Under the pieces are notes generated by a model. The model ran no database searches. It was not told the DNA's origin and saw only the letters and a list, made by a program, of their open reading frames with translations. This document shows, piece after piece, positions 47,801-56,316 of a stretch of DNA of 64,000 bases; within the stretch, counting starts at the first letter, position 1, and each line of letters opens with the position of its first letter. A program made the position numbers and the translations under genes. The DNA comes from Acanthopleura granulata (Eukaryota; Mollusca; Polyplacophora; Chitonida; Chitonidae): the NCBI GenBank assembly GCA_016165875.1, contig JABBOT010000031.1:1778878-1842877 (forward strand), in the 5' to 3' direction.

Positions 47801-50800
47801 AAATAATCATAACGGGTGACACCCTTTTGGAACAAATGAAGAGTATTTATTTTATTGGCAGTTCTGCAAGGCCATGTTAAAAAATATTTAACTTTTAACC
47901 GTGGCGGTCAGGGGCCACTTTCACAAAACTCATCAATTCACTTTCTTCGTAACTTTTTCATTTGCATTAAACTCTTAGTTTCCTTGCAAATTGAACATTT
48001 TGAGAATCTGCATATTTTCGTCGTGCTAAACCCTGTTTGGGCTGCCAGGTAACTTTTCGTCTAAATACCTAATATGTCTGTTGTAGGTTTGCCTTCTGAA
48101 CACGAACATTCCGGAAACACAATGCTAGAGTTCATTGAACCTCCCGCGGGTAGGACATCGCTGAAATACAGAACCTGGCTGAAAATCAACAAAGCCACAC
48201 TGGGGTTTGCATCAAAGAGGAAAGGATGCAAACCGGCTGGATTTTTCTTGGATTGTTTGAAATTAGCCACGGTAATCATTTATTTTCTCTCTCCTCTTGA
48301 TGGCGGGCCATATACAGCAATCGTTTTTTCCATCTGTATGCCTGTCCATCTCCTTTAATCATCAAATTTGTGCGAGGTATATCTCAGGTGTTATTTGAGA
48401 TAGGATTCTGAAACCCACATAGAGCGTGCAAAATGTCCAGAAGTCGTGCACTCTCAGGTTATGTTTTTAACACTTTGATCTGTCTTAGGAGTTTTCTGCC
48501 CTTGCACATATTTTCTGGGCCTTTGATTAGCAAATTTGTGATGGCCATAATTTGGCTCTGATATGTGTATCCAACACAAACAGACTGGCACAAAGAGCAA
48601 CCTCAACCTTCTGCTTGTCCATGTTAGTATTGAATCCATACCTTATTAGGCAGGTTGCACACAGGTGCACTTAATATCTTGAAAATATATTACTACTGCA
48701 ATATGCAGTGACTGTTTGTGACTTATTTACAGTGTTACGAACCCCGTCCTCAGGATGAAGGATTGTATTTTTTCTATTTGTTTTCACGCCAACCGGGTCT
48801 GCGTGTGACATACATATTTTTTTTAATGTGTACATTGTAGACAGCGCTGGAATTGAGTCGCGTGTTCTCGAGGCTTCTCTGTTCATAAGTTTCGTGTCAA
48901 TGTACATAAAGCGTACATTCTGGAAAGATGCACCCACACTGTATACATATTTAAGAAAAAAACCATCCAGGGAAAGTTGTTACATGGGAGGGAGATATAT
49001 TTATTCAGTTATTAAGATGATTATTTGATTGTATATTTAAGAATAATTACGAGAAAATTGCAATTTAGATGTCATATGAATTAAAACTACAAATAAAAAG
49101 CCGCCGTCCATGAGCTGCCTGCAATATATTGTTGTATGTTGTAACATCGCGCTGACTTTTATGTGATGTCATTACTATGAGCTGGGAATGGAACATTTCA
49201 CCTCAGTCATATATAGTTCGTTATGGAGATCAGAGAAGAGCACAAAACCGGTTGAAATACCAGGCGTCTAAGGGCGAGTTTCAGTCCACAGAGACATGAA
49301 AATCCGCAGATCTCCAAGTGACGATCGGGTTGTATGTATGGCACACCGGCGATGGTTTGTAGTAAACCGCCTGAATACTCAACACTCTATCGTGGGTGGG
49401 CTGGTAGATGACCGCTTCCGAAATGCCAAACAGGCGCTGTAGATTTCAGTCCTAAGGCTTGACACAAAATGACCTCTGGTCAGGGTCAGTCATAGGCGTC
49501 GGAACGAGGCAGGGGGCCAGTCGCTTCCCCCCGTTCCGACCTGGGGAGAGGGATATCACCCCCCAGATTTGGCGTTGGTGACATTTTTCATGTCAAGACG
49601 AATGTTACGACATGCTTTGGACAGTGACAAACATGGGATGGAATTTGCCCAAGCACGGCCGTATATATCTCTGACACAAAAGCTAATTATGATATCCATT
49701 ATACGACACCTAAATCTAGGCCCAGTGTATAAGCCTATGGTTTCTAGGATACAACATATGTTCGAAAAGAGACCGGCCTGTATATCCAGAGAACGTACGA
49801 CAAATTACAAGATATTCGCACTTTACTATATGTACTCTATATTACGACTACGGTCCTCTGCTACAGTGATTCGTAGTCAAGCGCGTAGACCACTCGGCCA
49901 CCGAGGACTCGGTCCTTCATTGGTGTAAAATTTTAACAGTTACTTTTATAACATTTTCTTTTGGAGCTCGTAAGGGTAGAATTTCTGTTTTTACGACACG
50001 TTTGTACCGAAAATATGTGGATGAAGGATTCAGAGGATACCTAAATTTAGCCACTGTTTTTCAGTTTTAATTTTCTCGCCTCAAATATTAATAGATGAGT
50101 AGCACTGATTGTATATTTCTGCTCAAGAATGTAATAGTATTTGGGCCGTTTTCTTCAAGCCTGTTTGGTTAAGATTTTGATTCATGTCCAGTATCACTGC
50201 ACACAGGTATAACTGATGTCAGCATTGAAGTAACTTGAGTCGTTGAGATGAATCATCCTACCAAAATGTTCTGTTCAAATTAGGGGAATTCCGTGTGCTG
50301 ATTTTTTAAGTTAGATCACATGTAAGAGATAAGTATACATGTAAGAGATAAGTATACACTTGCACACGCCTTTCTGGTGTGTGCAAGTAGTGTTTCTTTC
50401 TGTTACAGTGTGAGTCCATGCCGCCAAAATGCTGCCGTCACTGGAACATCATGCTGAAGATACCAGACATGATACCCACTAAGTCTCGTTATACAGACAC
50501 AGGGCTGACTAGTCGTGTTTCCTCGCTCTAACCTCTCAATGCAGAGCATCAGGCAAGGCAGCAACAAGTGCCATTTTTAGTCTTTGATAAAACCCGACCC
50601 GGGCTTGAACCTGGATTTCCCGACCTTTATGTTGCATTTATTTGTGTTGCAATTCATGTAATCAAATTGTGTTTGTGCTGTAGTCACCCTTATGTAACTT
50701 GAATTTAGCTCTTGCAAACAGAACGTTGCGGAGAAAGTGTCGCACTTTGACTACAAGTGACAATCTCACAGACGTAAAGCCGCGGCTGCAGAAGAATACA

Positions 50801-53800
50801 TTTTCACATAACGCCTGGGATGACGAGAAGAGTTATGTTTTATGCATAGTTTTTTTAGGAATTTAGAAGACATCTGTATCATTGATAGCAGTAATCTGTA
50901 TTCATTCATTTATTCGATTGGTGCTTTACGCCGTTCACGAGAAAACTTCGAGAATAATATGCTGTGAGGAAACCGCATTGAGCCCGAGGGATCCCACGAC
51001 CATTTGCAGGTTGCTTGCAGACCTTCCCACGTACGGCCGAAAAAGAAACCAGCATGAGCTGGTGACAGACAGAGGCTCCTGGCAAGAACACTCTTTATGA
51101 TGTACTTCATGGTTGCCCCTTCAACAGGACTGCATGATAATAAAGACAGTGCTGAGGGATAGTCATAATGTTATACAAAACAATGGACCAGCCAGCAGTA
51201 TTTCGTGGACATTCAGCCGGCACCTTGTGAATAGATGGGGTGTCACGTCAGCCGGCGAATTGTGATTAGATGGGGTGTCACGTCTGGTATCTTCTCAGAT
51301 GCTTGTGCGTTAGTGGCGGTGCATTATAGGTATTGCCCGGACCACATGTTTGGTGGGGAAATTTCTAGGAATTACTAAACTAAGGTGATGTAGACATGAC
51401 CAGTTAAGTGTATAGCATATATGTCATATTAATGCAGCAAATTCTTCGTTCAGATTTACCAGAGTGGCTTGTTCATCAATACAGAATGCCGGCGGCTCGA
51501 CGCCTTGAGGTATATGACGAAAAAAGTGAGGGAGTTTATGGAGAACATGCCTAAGCCTGTAGATAACGCTCTGAAAGGCTTATGTGATGAGTTTCTCGGT
51601 AAGATAGTCACTTTGTCAGCATCCTCAACTACACAATTGCCTCCATAAAATATTAACCGTACAAGACAGTTTTTTGTTATAACTTAATGATAGGTATTCA
51701 ATAGTTACTTCATAAAAATGAATTAGTGTGGGTTAACGCCATTTCGGCAATGTTTCAACGATATTGTGGTGATATTTCATACACGCTGTTGCCTAAGTGC
51801 CAAAGAAATGGATGCAACTGATAAGTTTATGAAAATTTTCTTATACTACTGTTTGTTATTTTACTTATTTGATTGATGTTTTACATTTATGTATTTGATT
51901 TGATTTCATTGGTGTTTTTAAGTCGTTATCAAGAATGTTTCACTTACTATGGCGGCCAGAATTATGGTGGGAGGAAATCGGGTAGAGCCCGCATCCTTGG
52001 AAGTGTCACGTGTGCATAGTCTGCGCTCTATAGGTCAGCTGGCCAGAGACCCCTATTGATTTTCCATAACCGAAAGGGTTAATGTTTAGTTCTTCAATCA
52101 GCTCCAAGCATTATTTGGCCAGTAAGCATTGGTGCATACCTTTTCCAGACTGTGGGAAAGCAACCATTAAAATTTTGACATCGGTTGAGCGCCACAGCTT
52201 CCTGTACAACATGCTGGTAAGGGTGATGCCGGGAACATCATGGGGAGTTCACTCGCAACCTCATCACTACCTGATACTTTGTGCCTTCTTGCCGAAACAC
52301 TCAGACTTTCATTCGGACAAATTCCATTACTTTCATACCCAGCATGCACCTGTACACCGAAAGTGGCTGGCTGGCCGCGAAAAAAAAACAGGCTATAAAG
52401 CACACAGAATTGCATCCCTCCAAAAAAGTGGAAGTGCTTAATTTTTTATCTTTTACGGATAAATGTTGCAGACAAAAAGAGACGTCTCCAACGCATGTGC
52501 AGCCCAAGTGAGGAAGACAGCACCGGCACGGTCGTGAAGAACAAACTAGCACAAATATATAGAGGGAACCCAAGATGTAAAGTGGTTCTTCTTATGAAGC
52601 ATAAAGAAGCCGTTTTGTCCATGAAGTTTTACTTGAAAGACAATCTCCCGCGTGTAAAGTCGGCGTGTGTTCCGGGACATCATCAAGGTATGCCACTAGA
52701 TTCGATAAAATGAGGCTTAAGGTCACGATAAAAAGCTATCTCCAGGGAAAGAAGGGGGGAGTAGTACCTACAGCACAAGCAGGAAGAAGAAGAAAACGGG
52801 CAAAGTTTGTTGTTCTTTTTGAGAATGACTGGTCGATTTGAAAGGTGACCGTAATGGCAATTACCTTATCTATGTGAAAATGATAAGGACGTTTATATAT
52901 TTATTTGCTTGTTTTATGTTTTATCAGTAACAAAACCATGTTACAGACTACACGATGGAGACTGGTCGGCTGTTTAAGGAGGGGTTCGATGTCCTGATCA
53001 CTACCTGGCCAGTTCTCGCCTTTCATCTGGGCAAAGAGATGACGACATGGGACTGTGTGATGAGAACCGACTGCCCTGGCAATGATGTCATCACATGGAC
53101 GCATCACGGTAAAGGTAGCCACACTTTGGCAAGTGAATTGTAATTAAGCCCTTTGACATGTGAACTATAATCCCTTTGGAGGAGGACATTGCGCATTCAA
53201 CATATTATAAAATGTCTCACCACACATGCATCGCATTGGGTTTTGCATCCTGAAATGGTGTGTGTTTTATTTGTTTGTTTGGGGTTTAAGGTCGCTTTCA
53301 AAATTATTTTGATCATATCACGACGTGCTCTTCTTTATTTAGTTTTCGGGTCACTTTCAACATTAGGCAATATCGCGAGAGTGTCACCTTATAGCAGACT
53401 GCACCCAGTGCCGATATATTTGTAATACTGACTCCCCGAAACGCCATGCCGAAGCCACCAAACACCACGCCTCACCCCTTCACATTGCACAGACACCGGA
53501 CCGAAGAGTACTTCACTTCCCCAGACATTGATGCTTTCCTCTCGAATGTTAGCATCTGGAGGGACATTAGGACTACCCTAATTAACTGCATCTGACGGGT
53601 TGGCTTAGATTTGTGCTGACCCCCTCATTGACGTCACGATTGATCAGATCCTAGTCTCAAAGACATTAAGCCGGTGGTCATTTGTCGATCTTTTAACCCG
53701 GCCTACTTATTCATTCTCCGCCCTCCACGTAAAAACCTGCAGCATGGATAGTAAAACCAGGGCAACAACGACTACCTCTTACGATTTGGAAACTGCCGGA

Positions 53801-54788
53801 TATTGTATAAGTGCCACATCCTTGAGTATGACGTTAAACACCAATCAGTTAAAGACAGTTCTTGAATCAGTTACTGCTTATTAAAAAGATTTTAAAATTC
53901 TCTCTCTCATGTGTCAAGAGTGTTCCGCGCTGGGAAGAATAATATTGTACAACCTTTTTGGCAAACTTCAGTTAGAACATGCGCTGTCTTTCACTTTAAG
54001 TAATCAGTGCTGCGACAAATCATTAATTGATAAGACCCTGTGAGGGATGGCAACCCTATGCTGGTTGTTTAAAAGTCTTTTAAACGATGAGTTTAACAAA
54101 TGATTTATTGTTTGTTTTAGCTGACGCACGGCGGGTGAGTCAGTTTGCTTATCCTGAAACAGAGTTGGAGAGTCCTGTGGATTTGTTCATAGAGTCAACC
54201 ATTGAGAAGGTTACACTAGAGATAGCACAACAGCAACAAGAGTCCAGTGAGTTGTACAGGGCCTGTCTGAACGATGTCCAAATTGCCGCATCCGAACGGG
54301 AGCTATGGAGTCGTTCTACCCAGAGCCTGGTGGGGTTATATGAGGAAATGCAGGGCGGTTTCTTCTGCACTGGCTGTGGCACATTTGTGTGTCACAGAAC
54401 GCATATCCGGAATTTAGATGATTTGTGGTTAGGCTTGGATCCGGGTCTCATTCACCGACTTCGCACGATCAGACATCCGGAACCGATTTCCTTCAGTAAA
54501 GGCTACGCCAGACTTGGCCGATTCGTCTGTAAAGAATGTGGCCAAAAATGGGGCATAATAGCCTATGTGCTGGGAAAGCCCCATCTGGCCTTTGCCAAAG
54601 ATGGCCTTGACTATCTCATCGATGGCCATCTCCAGGAATACAACTGGAAATGGAAATACGCTGGCATAGAGGTGGGGGAGTTCGTATATGGCCGGGACTT
54701 AGGTCGTTGCTTGCCATCCTCTTTTTGTGTGGAGGGCGAGACTATCGCTGAGCTTCAAAGGCGTTTACCAGAACCAACTGATGAATAG
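32732..54788 (+). CDS. RIG-I-like receptor with two CARDs and degenerate helicase (copy B, complete)
   Basis: Thirteen exons with GT-AG introns join without a phase conflict into a 973-residue protein; human RIG-I is 925. Order: CARD1 (about 18-105), CARD2 (about 113-200), acidic/Gly-Ser linker (205-255), Hel1 (260-480), Hel2i (481-625), Hel2 (626-752), helical pincer (about 757-825), C-terminal domain (830-973) with zinc ligands C834, C837, C888 and C891. RLRs bind cytoplasmic viral RNA through Hel and CTD and signal through CARDs to MAVS. Here motif I is CPVKSGKR (290-297), motif II ELGV replaces DECH (393-396), motif III is STS, motif V reads TTWPVLAFHLG and motif VI TWTHHADARR. ATP hydrolysis is therefore not expected. 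Intact phases and domains argue against a pseudogene. The start ATG has a good context (ACAATGG). Confidence 0.92.
32930..37475. repeat. 35-bp minisatellite, about 130 copies, intron 1 of copy B
   Basis: The unit is 35 bp and contains CATACTTGTAGATGTGAGGC then TGGTATGGCAGTGGA; spacing is exactly 35 at 33641, 33676 and 33711. Sub-blocks show higher-order structure: 33600-34400 repeats multi-unit blocks, 36560-37010 is built of 70-bp dimers, and 36451-36580 recurs near 37229-37360. Because the unit lacks stops on the minus strand in all frames, ORFs of up to 429 codons appear there; they are by-products. Confidence 0.95.
37463..37613. repeat. Inverted repeat at the end of the minisatellite
   Basis: Arms of about 50 bp pair: ATAAGTTATCCATGTGTTGA and ACTTTAACCCTGGG on the left, CCCAGGGTTTAAATCC and CAACACGCAGATAACG on the right, with a loop of about 45 bp. 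It begins within the last minisatellite unit. Confidence 0.7.
37614..37917. other. Intron 1 of copy B, no recognised element
   Basis: It holds GTAACGTGACATCACAATGA and AATGTAATGTCACAAAAC words that partly pair with each other. Otherwise nothing was recognised. Confidence 0.45.
37918..38133 (+). mobile_element. SINE, + orientation
   Basis: A well-preserved body: CAATGCGGTCGCTGTGAGTT, GGTTTCCTCCCACCATAATG, TATAAGTGAAATATTCTTGA and GAGTACGGCGTAAGACACC, ending in AATAAATAAATAAAT. The tRNA-like head is truncated. Confidence 0.85.
38134..39149. other. Intron 1 of copy B, nothing firm
   Basis: Short ORFs on both strands at 38374-38698 show no domain. No repeat was recognised. Confidence 0.45.
39150..39480. 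repeat. Outlying block of the 35-bp minisatellite
   Basis: About nine units of the same 35-bp family lie 1.7 kb from the main array. A three-unit block of about 105 bp (with GTTCTTGTACATGTCAGCCT and CTTGTGAGGTTGCTATGG) is duplicated here. Confidence 0.9.
39674..39808 (+). CDS. RLR copy B exon 2: CARD1 C-terminal half
   Basis: 135 nt, acceptor TTGTAG, donor GTAAGA, phase 1 in and out. ANEMFLDKLRHSNGEGEWLI matches the late helices of RIG-I/MDA5 CARDs (LLDKL...GW pattern). It joins exon 1 and exon 3 without a frame conflict across the minisatellite intron. Confidence 0.85.
39809..40928. other. Intron 2 of copy B
   Basis: At 39972-40080 is a third copy of the dispersed 110-bp repeat found at 11843 and 12375. 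The rest is AT-rich and unrecognised. Confidence 0.55.
40929..41261 (+). CDS. RLR copy B exon 3: end of CARD1 and CARD2
   Basis: 333 nt, acceptor TTTTGCCAG, donor GTTAGT, phase 1 in and out. YRLLREILTGEPD closes CARD1. CARD2 follows with KVKDKIDPILLLPCLYRDGY, TELLLNCVQRLKKD and AAFRENNMKGVIEEM, a six-helix CARD pattern. An ORF start at 40868 lies in the intron and is not the true boundary. Confidence 0.9.
41262..42822. other. Intron 3 of copy B
   Basis: A SINE-body fragment lies at about 41783-41853 (CCCAGCAACCTGTGAATGGT). A short ORF pair at 42018-42352 shows no domain. TATGGTTATGACATT is repeated at 42620-42660. Confidence 0.5.
42823..42969 (+). CDS. RLR copy B exon 4: CARD-helicase linker
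   Basis: 147 nt, acceptor CAACATAG, donor GTCAGC, phase 1 in and out. It is a low-complexity acidic and Gly/Ser/Arg linker with LTASLSRLGLGGSFRRRSG and SDEEEAALSPP. Serine-rich arginine sites could be phosphorylation targets, which is inference. Confidence 0.75.
42970..43847. other. Intron 4 of copy B, 5' part
   Basis: No repeat or RNA gene was recognised. Short minus ORFs appear incidental. Confidence 0.5.
43848..44075 (+). mobile_element. SINE, + orientation, with tRNA-like head
   Basis: The head GGGGCCTCCGTGGCAGACAG is followed by GTGACACAGGAGCCTCTCAC, TTCAAGTCTCACTCATGCAT and GGGTTTCCCCCGGTCTCTG, ending in CACCAATGAATAAATAAAT. It is one of the more complete copies, in intron 4 of copy B. 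Confidence 0.85.
44138..44292 (+). CDS. RLR copy B exon 5: Q region and motif I
   Basis: 155 nt, acceptor TTTACAG, donor GTGAGT, phase 1 in, 0 out. LTLNQYQTELYSSV is the Q-motif region and NTVIICPVKSGKRFVAFKAI the P-loop. The canonical APTGxGKT has become CPVKSGKR: the lysine stays but the final Thr that coordinates Mg-ATP is Arg. Confidence 0.9.
44293..44672. other. Intron 5 of copy B
   Basis: Nothing recognised besides a T-rich tract. Confidence 0.6.
44673..45041 (+). CDS. RLR copy B exon 6: Hel1 motifs Ia to II
   Basis: 369 nt, acceptor TTCCAAAG, donor GTATCT, phase 0 in and out. KVAYLVTKKALADKVFRRCQ fits motif Ia, MVTGLSGG motif Ib, and VVIAKAKLFENAL motif Ic (canonical ILTPQILVNNL). 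MVILELGVDYFDKRKHVYKQ sits on the motif II strand, where RIG-I has IFDECHNTS. Both acidic residues needed for catalysis are displaced or lost. Confidence 0.9.
45075..45130 (-). mobile_element. SINE tail fragment, minus orientation
   Basis: TTTATTTATTTATTTAATTG followed by GCGTTTTACGCTAGACTCAA, the reversed SINE 3' end, cut short. Confidence 0.6.
45519..45675 (+). CDS. RLR copy B exon 7: motif III and Hel1 end
   Basis: 157 nt, acceptor GGCAAG, donor GTAAGT, phase 0 in, 1 out. ILVLSTSICGKSLLEGLF aligns with the RIG-I VIGLTAS segment, STS replacing TAS. TCATFDIHAIALVRNCINSL aligns with the following cysteine-containing helices. Confidence 0.85.
45808..46079 (+). mobile_element. SINE, + orientation, near full length
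   Basis: The tRNA-like head GAGTCAGTTGGTTAGCGCGC is followed by TTCAAGTTCAGCTCTTCCTC, GGCTGTACGTGGGAAGGTCT and GTATGAGTGAAATATCCTTG, ending in AATAAATAAATATAAAAG. It lies in intron 7 of copy B. Confidence 0.85.
46310..47190. repeat. Long imperfect inverted repeat in intron 7
   Basis: Arms of nearly 300 bp pair across a spacer of about 350 bp. The left arm carries CTGTATAATATACGCACAGA, CGTCAAGTGTTGATACTC and ATTACATACAGACGTCAGAC. The right arm carries the counterparts GATCTGTGTGTATATTATAC shifted by few changes, GAGTATCAAGGCTTGAC and CTGACGTCCGCATGCAAAAC. ORFs in both arms give related peptides (TSVCNTCHYIKYAYRR, TSACKTCEYIKYVYTG), which confirms the duplication. No transposase was seen. Confidence 0.7.
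47191..47548. other. Intron 7, 3' part
   Basis: Nothing recognised. Confidence 0.55.
47549..47653 (+). CDS. RLR copy B exon 8: start of Hel2i
   Basis: 105 nt, acceptor TTTCTGTAG, donor GTAAGT, phase 1 in and out. FERIINQLMSKVEEVMKEYY aligns with the first Hel2i helix of RIG-I ([20 protein letters not shown]). Confidence 0.82.
47654..48086. other. Intron 8 of copy B
   Basis: Nothing recognised. Confidence 0.55.
48087..48271 (+). CDS. RLR copy B exon 9: Hel2i
   Basis: 185 nt, acceptor TTGTAG, donor GTAATC, phase 1 in, 0 out. RTSLKYRTWLKINKATLGFA is a charged helix and CKPAGFFLDCLKLAT runs into exon 10, matching the CTEHLRKYNDAL part of the RIG-I insertion domain in position. Confidence 0.8.
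48272..50464. other. Intron 9 of copy B, 5' part
   Basis: A GC-rich hairpin-forming stretch (GGCGTCGGAACGAGG and CCCGTTCCGACC) is at 49496-49540. A tRNA A-box-like word (reverse GTGGCCGAGTGGTCTACGCG) is at 49879-49900 without a B box. Nothing else was recognised. Confidence 0.45.
50465..50630 (+). repeat. Dispersed repeat related to the 20-kb minisatellite
   Basis: It contains CATGATACCCACTAAGTC, TATACAGACACAGGGCTGAC and TTTCCTCGCTCTAACCTCTC, then ACCCGGGCTTGAACCTGGAT. The reverse complement of its middle is at 21860-21975. Its first part is the probable source of the array at 20080-20890. Confidence 0.6.
50900..51085 (-). mobile_element. SINE, minus orientation
   Basis: TTCATTTATTCGATTGGTGC tail, then CCCACGACCATTTGCAGGTT and CCTTCCCACGTACGGCCG, ending near CCAGCATGAGCTGG. 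It lies in intron 9 of copy B. Confidence 0.8.
51454..51598 (+). CDS. RLR copy B exon 10: end of Hel2i
   Basis: 145 nt, acceptor TTCGTTCAG, donor GTAAGA, phase 0 in, 1 out. IYQSGLFINTECRRLDALRY matches the RIG-I YNDALIISDHARMKDALDYL segment. VREFMENMPKPVDNALKGLC follows. Confidence 0.88.
51880..52060 (-). mobile_element. Diverged SINE, minus orientation
   Basis: TTTGATTTCATTGGTGTTTT, AAGAATGTTTCACTTACTAT, GGCGGCCAGAATTATGGTGG and AGAGCCCGC are reversed SINE landmarks. The head part is diverged. Confidence 0.65.
52472..52687 (+). CDS. RLR copy B exon 11: Hel2 motif IV region
   Basis: 216 nt, acceptor GTTGCAG, donor GTATGC, phase 1 in and out. TVVKNKLAQIYRGNPRCKVV then LLMKHKEAVLSMKFYL aligns with the RIG-I LCFILQEEY and ILFVKTRALVDAL segment. 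Same length as the copy A exon at 552. Confidence 0.9.
52947..53108 (+). CDS. RLR copy B exon 12: degenerate motifs V and VI
   Basis: 162 nt, acceptor GTTACAG, donor GTAAAG, phase 1 in and out. FDVLITTWPVLAFHLGKEM occupies the motif V strand; RTDCPGNDVITWTHH leads to the motif VI position. It retains no residue set needed for ATP or RNA-backbone contacts typical of these motifs. Confidence 0.9.
53109..54120. other. Intron 12 of copy B
   Basis: A SINE-like 3' end (TTGTATAAGTGCCACATCCT, then GAGTATGACGTTAAACACC) is at about 53793-53850. A possible short dispersed repeat is at 53425-53580. The intron ends TTTGTTTTAG at 54120. Confidence 0.5.
54121..54788 (+). CDS. RLR copy B last exon: pincer and C-terminal RNA-binding domain
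   Basis: 668 nt, incoming phase 1, stop TAG. The helix IEKVTLEIAQQQQESSELY precedes the domain. FFCTGCGTFVC and FVCKECGQKWGIIAYVLG hold the four zinc cysteines. IRHPEPISFSKGYARLGRF is the basic loop; KPHLAFAKDGLDYLIDG follows as the final strands. It extends about 60 residues past the usual CTD end, finishing in ELQRRLPEPTDE. The extension is conserved in copy A. Confidence 0.93.
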
Positions 54789-54874
54789 AGAGCACAGCGG
54801 TATCTTACAATTCCACTCCAATCCAAATATAATTTGGGTAGAAATATTGAAAGGATATGAACGAAATCCTGTGG

Positions 54875-54880
54875 AATAAA
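54875..54880 (+). terminator. Candidate polyadenylation signal of RLR copy B
   Basis: AATAAA 86 nt past the stop codon, the first canonical hexamer downstream. Confidence 0.55.
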
Positions 54881-55902
54881 GCAACATGGTTCAAACAACA
54901 GAATCTTCTGCTGTATCGGAAAAATGTTCTCGGTCTGCACGATGCGACAATGTATTGAGTTTCGTAGCTCTTGACCACGGTCTATAATTTTGTTAAACTG
55001 CATTAGTGAGGTTTTAGCACACAGATGGACTTGTTTTTTGGGGTCTTTGTTGGTTTTTTTTTTTGCCCATTAGCTCGTATATGTGTTTATGGTGTACTGC
55101 AGTAGTGCAAGGTTTTAAAATACCCCGTGTTGATATGTCTGAAATACGGCTGAGGTATCTCTGTTGGGGAACTGAACATGCCTGGCAGGATGCATAAACA
55201 GTTGCTCCTTGCTGTTGTTGTTGTTGTAGAGACTGGCCTGTCTTTGTGGGAGAATGGACGGAAAACTGTTGGGTCGACCTTTCCGTATTATGATGTTTTT
55301 TGTGCACTGAAAAATGAGTGTTTGAAAACTGCAGAGAAAGGAATATGGTACGAGAAACGAAATTGGGTTAATATTGGACCGAAATCCCTGTTTTATACAT
55401 ATTTTGAACATTTTAGTGTACTTTTTGAAGGCTAGCAGATAGTCGGGGTGATGTAACATGTGGCATGAGATTATGTTTTGCAATTCAAAGGTATATTTTG
55501 GGTGTAATTGGTCATAAGAATGATAGTGTGAGGATAGAGTTCAGTAAGTAGATTTTTCCGTCACATTGCCAGGCAAAACTGCAGAATGCACCAAGACATT
55601 GAATAAGGCCAATATGACGTCTAGTAAAGCATTTGTGCTGGGATGGTGTCAAAAGCGTCTGAGAGTGCACGTCATATGTGGATACATGTGAGACATTTGT
55701 GGCGTCGTATGTTCGAGCATGACATTACACCAGGCACAATAAAAAGGACTGAAAAAATCCGCTTCCATATTCTCCGAAGAAACGTTTTAATACACAGCAT
55801 CTTTAGCTTTTCTTGAAATAACATATTCCCCATTTGCCACTTGTTTTTAGAAACTCGCTAGCCCTGCAGCTGTCTGCAATTTATGCTATTTATTCGATGT
55901 TT
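54881..55902. other. Downstream of copy B, nothing firm
   Basis: A TTG trinucleotide run is at 55212-55227. Overlapping short ORFs at 55014-55483 occur on both strands without domain features. Confidence 0.45.
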
Positions 55903-56316
55903 CTTAAAGAGAAAGGCGTCGTAAAAATTAATTAAGGACGGGTAAAAAGCCCATGAAAAATTGTATCTGAAAATACCTTCCCTGAATATTTTAGAATTTG
56001 TTCTCAGCAAAACAAAATATTTTGATAGTATTGTGAATGTATGGACTATATGGATAATGTGGTTCACCAGTGACGTCACACAACTTTTTGTACACCATTA
56101 CTTTCTGTTCTGAATAGAAAAGTCGGCGTGACGTCATTGGTGAACCACATCATCAACATGGTCCATAAAACCCACCATACAATCAAAACATTTCACTGCG
56201 TTCAGTTTGGTGAAAAAAATCCTACAGAAAATGAGTGAAGGTATTTTCAGATACAGTTTTTAATGGTCTTTTCACTCATTCCAAGTTCCATTTCTGCCAT
56301 GTATTTCCCTTTAAAG
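55903..56316. mobile_element. Foldback MITE, copy 2
   Basis: Ends CTTAAAGAGAAA and TTTCCCTTTAAAG are inverted. The arms carry CTGAAAATACCTTCCCTGA against GTGAAGGTATTTTCAG. The centre is palindromic: GTGGTTCACCAGTGACGTCA near 56060 and TGACGTCATTGGTGAACCAC near 56130. It is related to copy 1 at 1834-2238. Confidence 0.78.

Noticed and set aside
49870..49915. Possible tRNA on the minus strand (GTGGCCGAGTGGTCTACGCG)
   Set aside because: No B box follows at the expected distance, so this is at most a SINE head fragment.
50717..50752. Extra exon of copy B after CAAACAG (NVAEKVSHFDY)
   Set aside because: Exons 9 and 10 already join in phase 0 with continuous Hel2i similarity. This piece would break the frame or add a stop.
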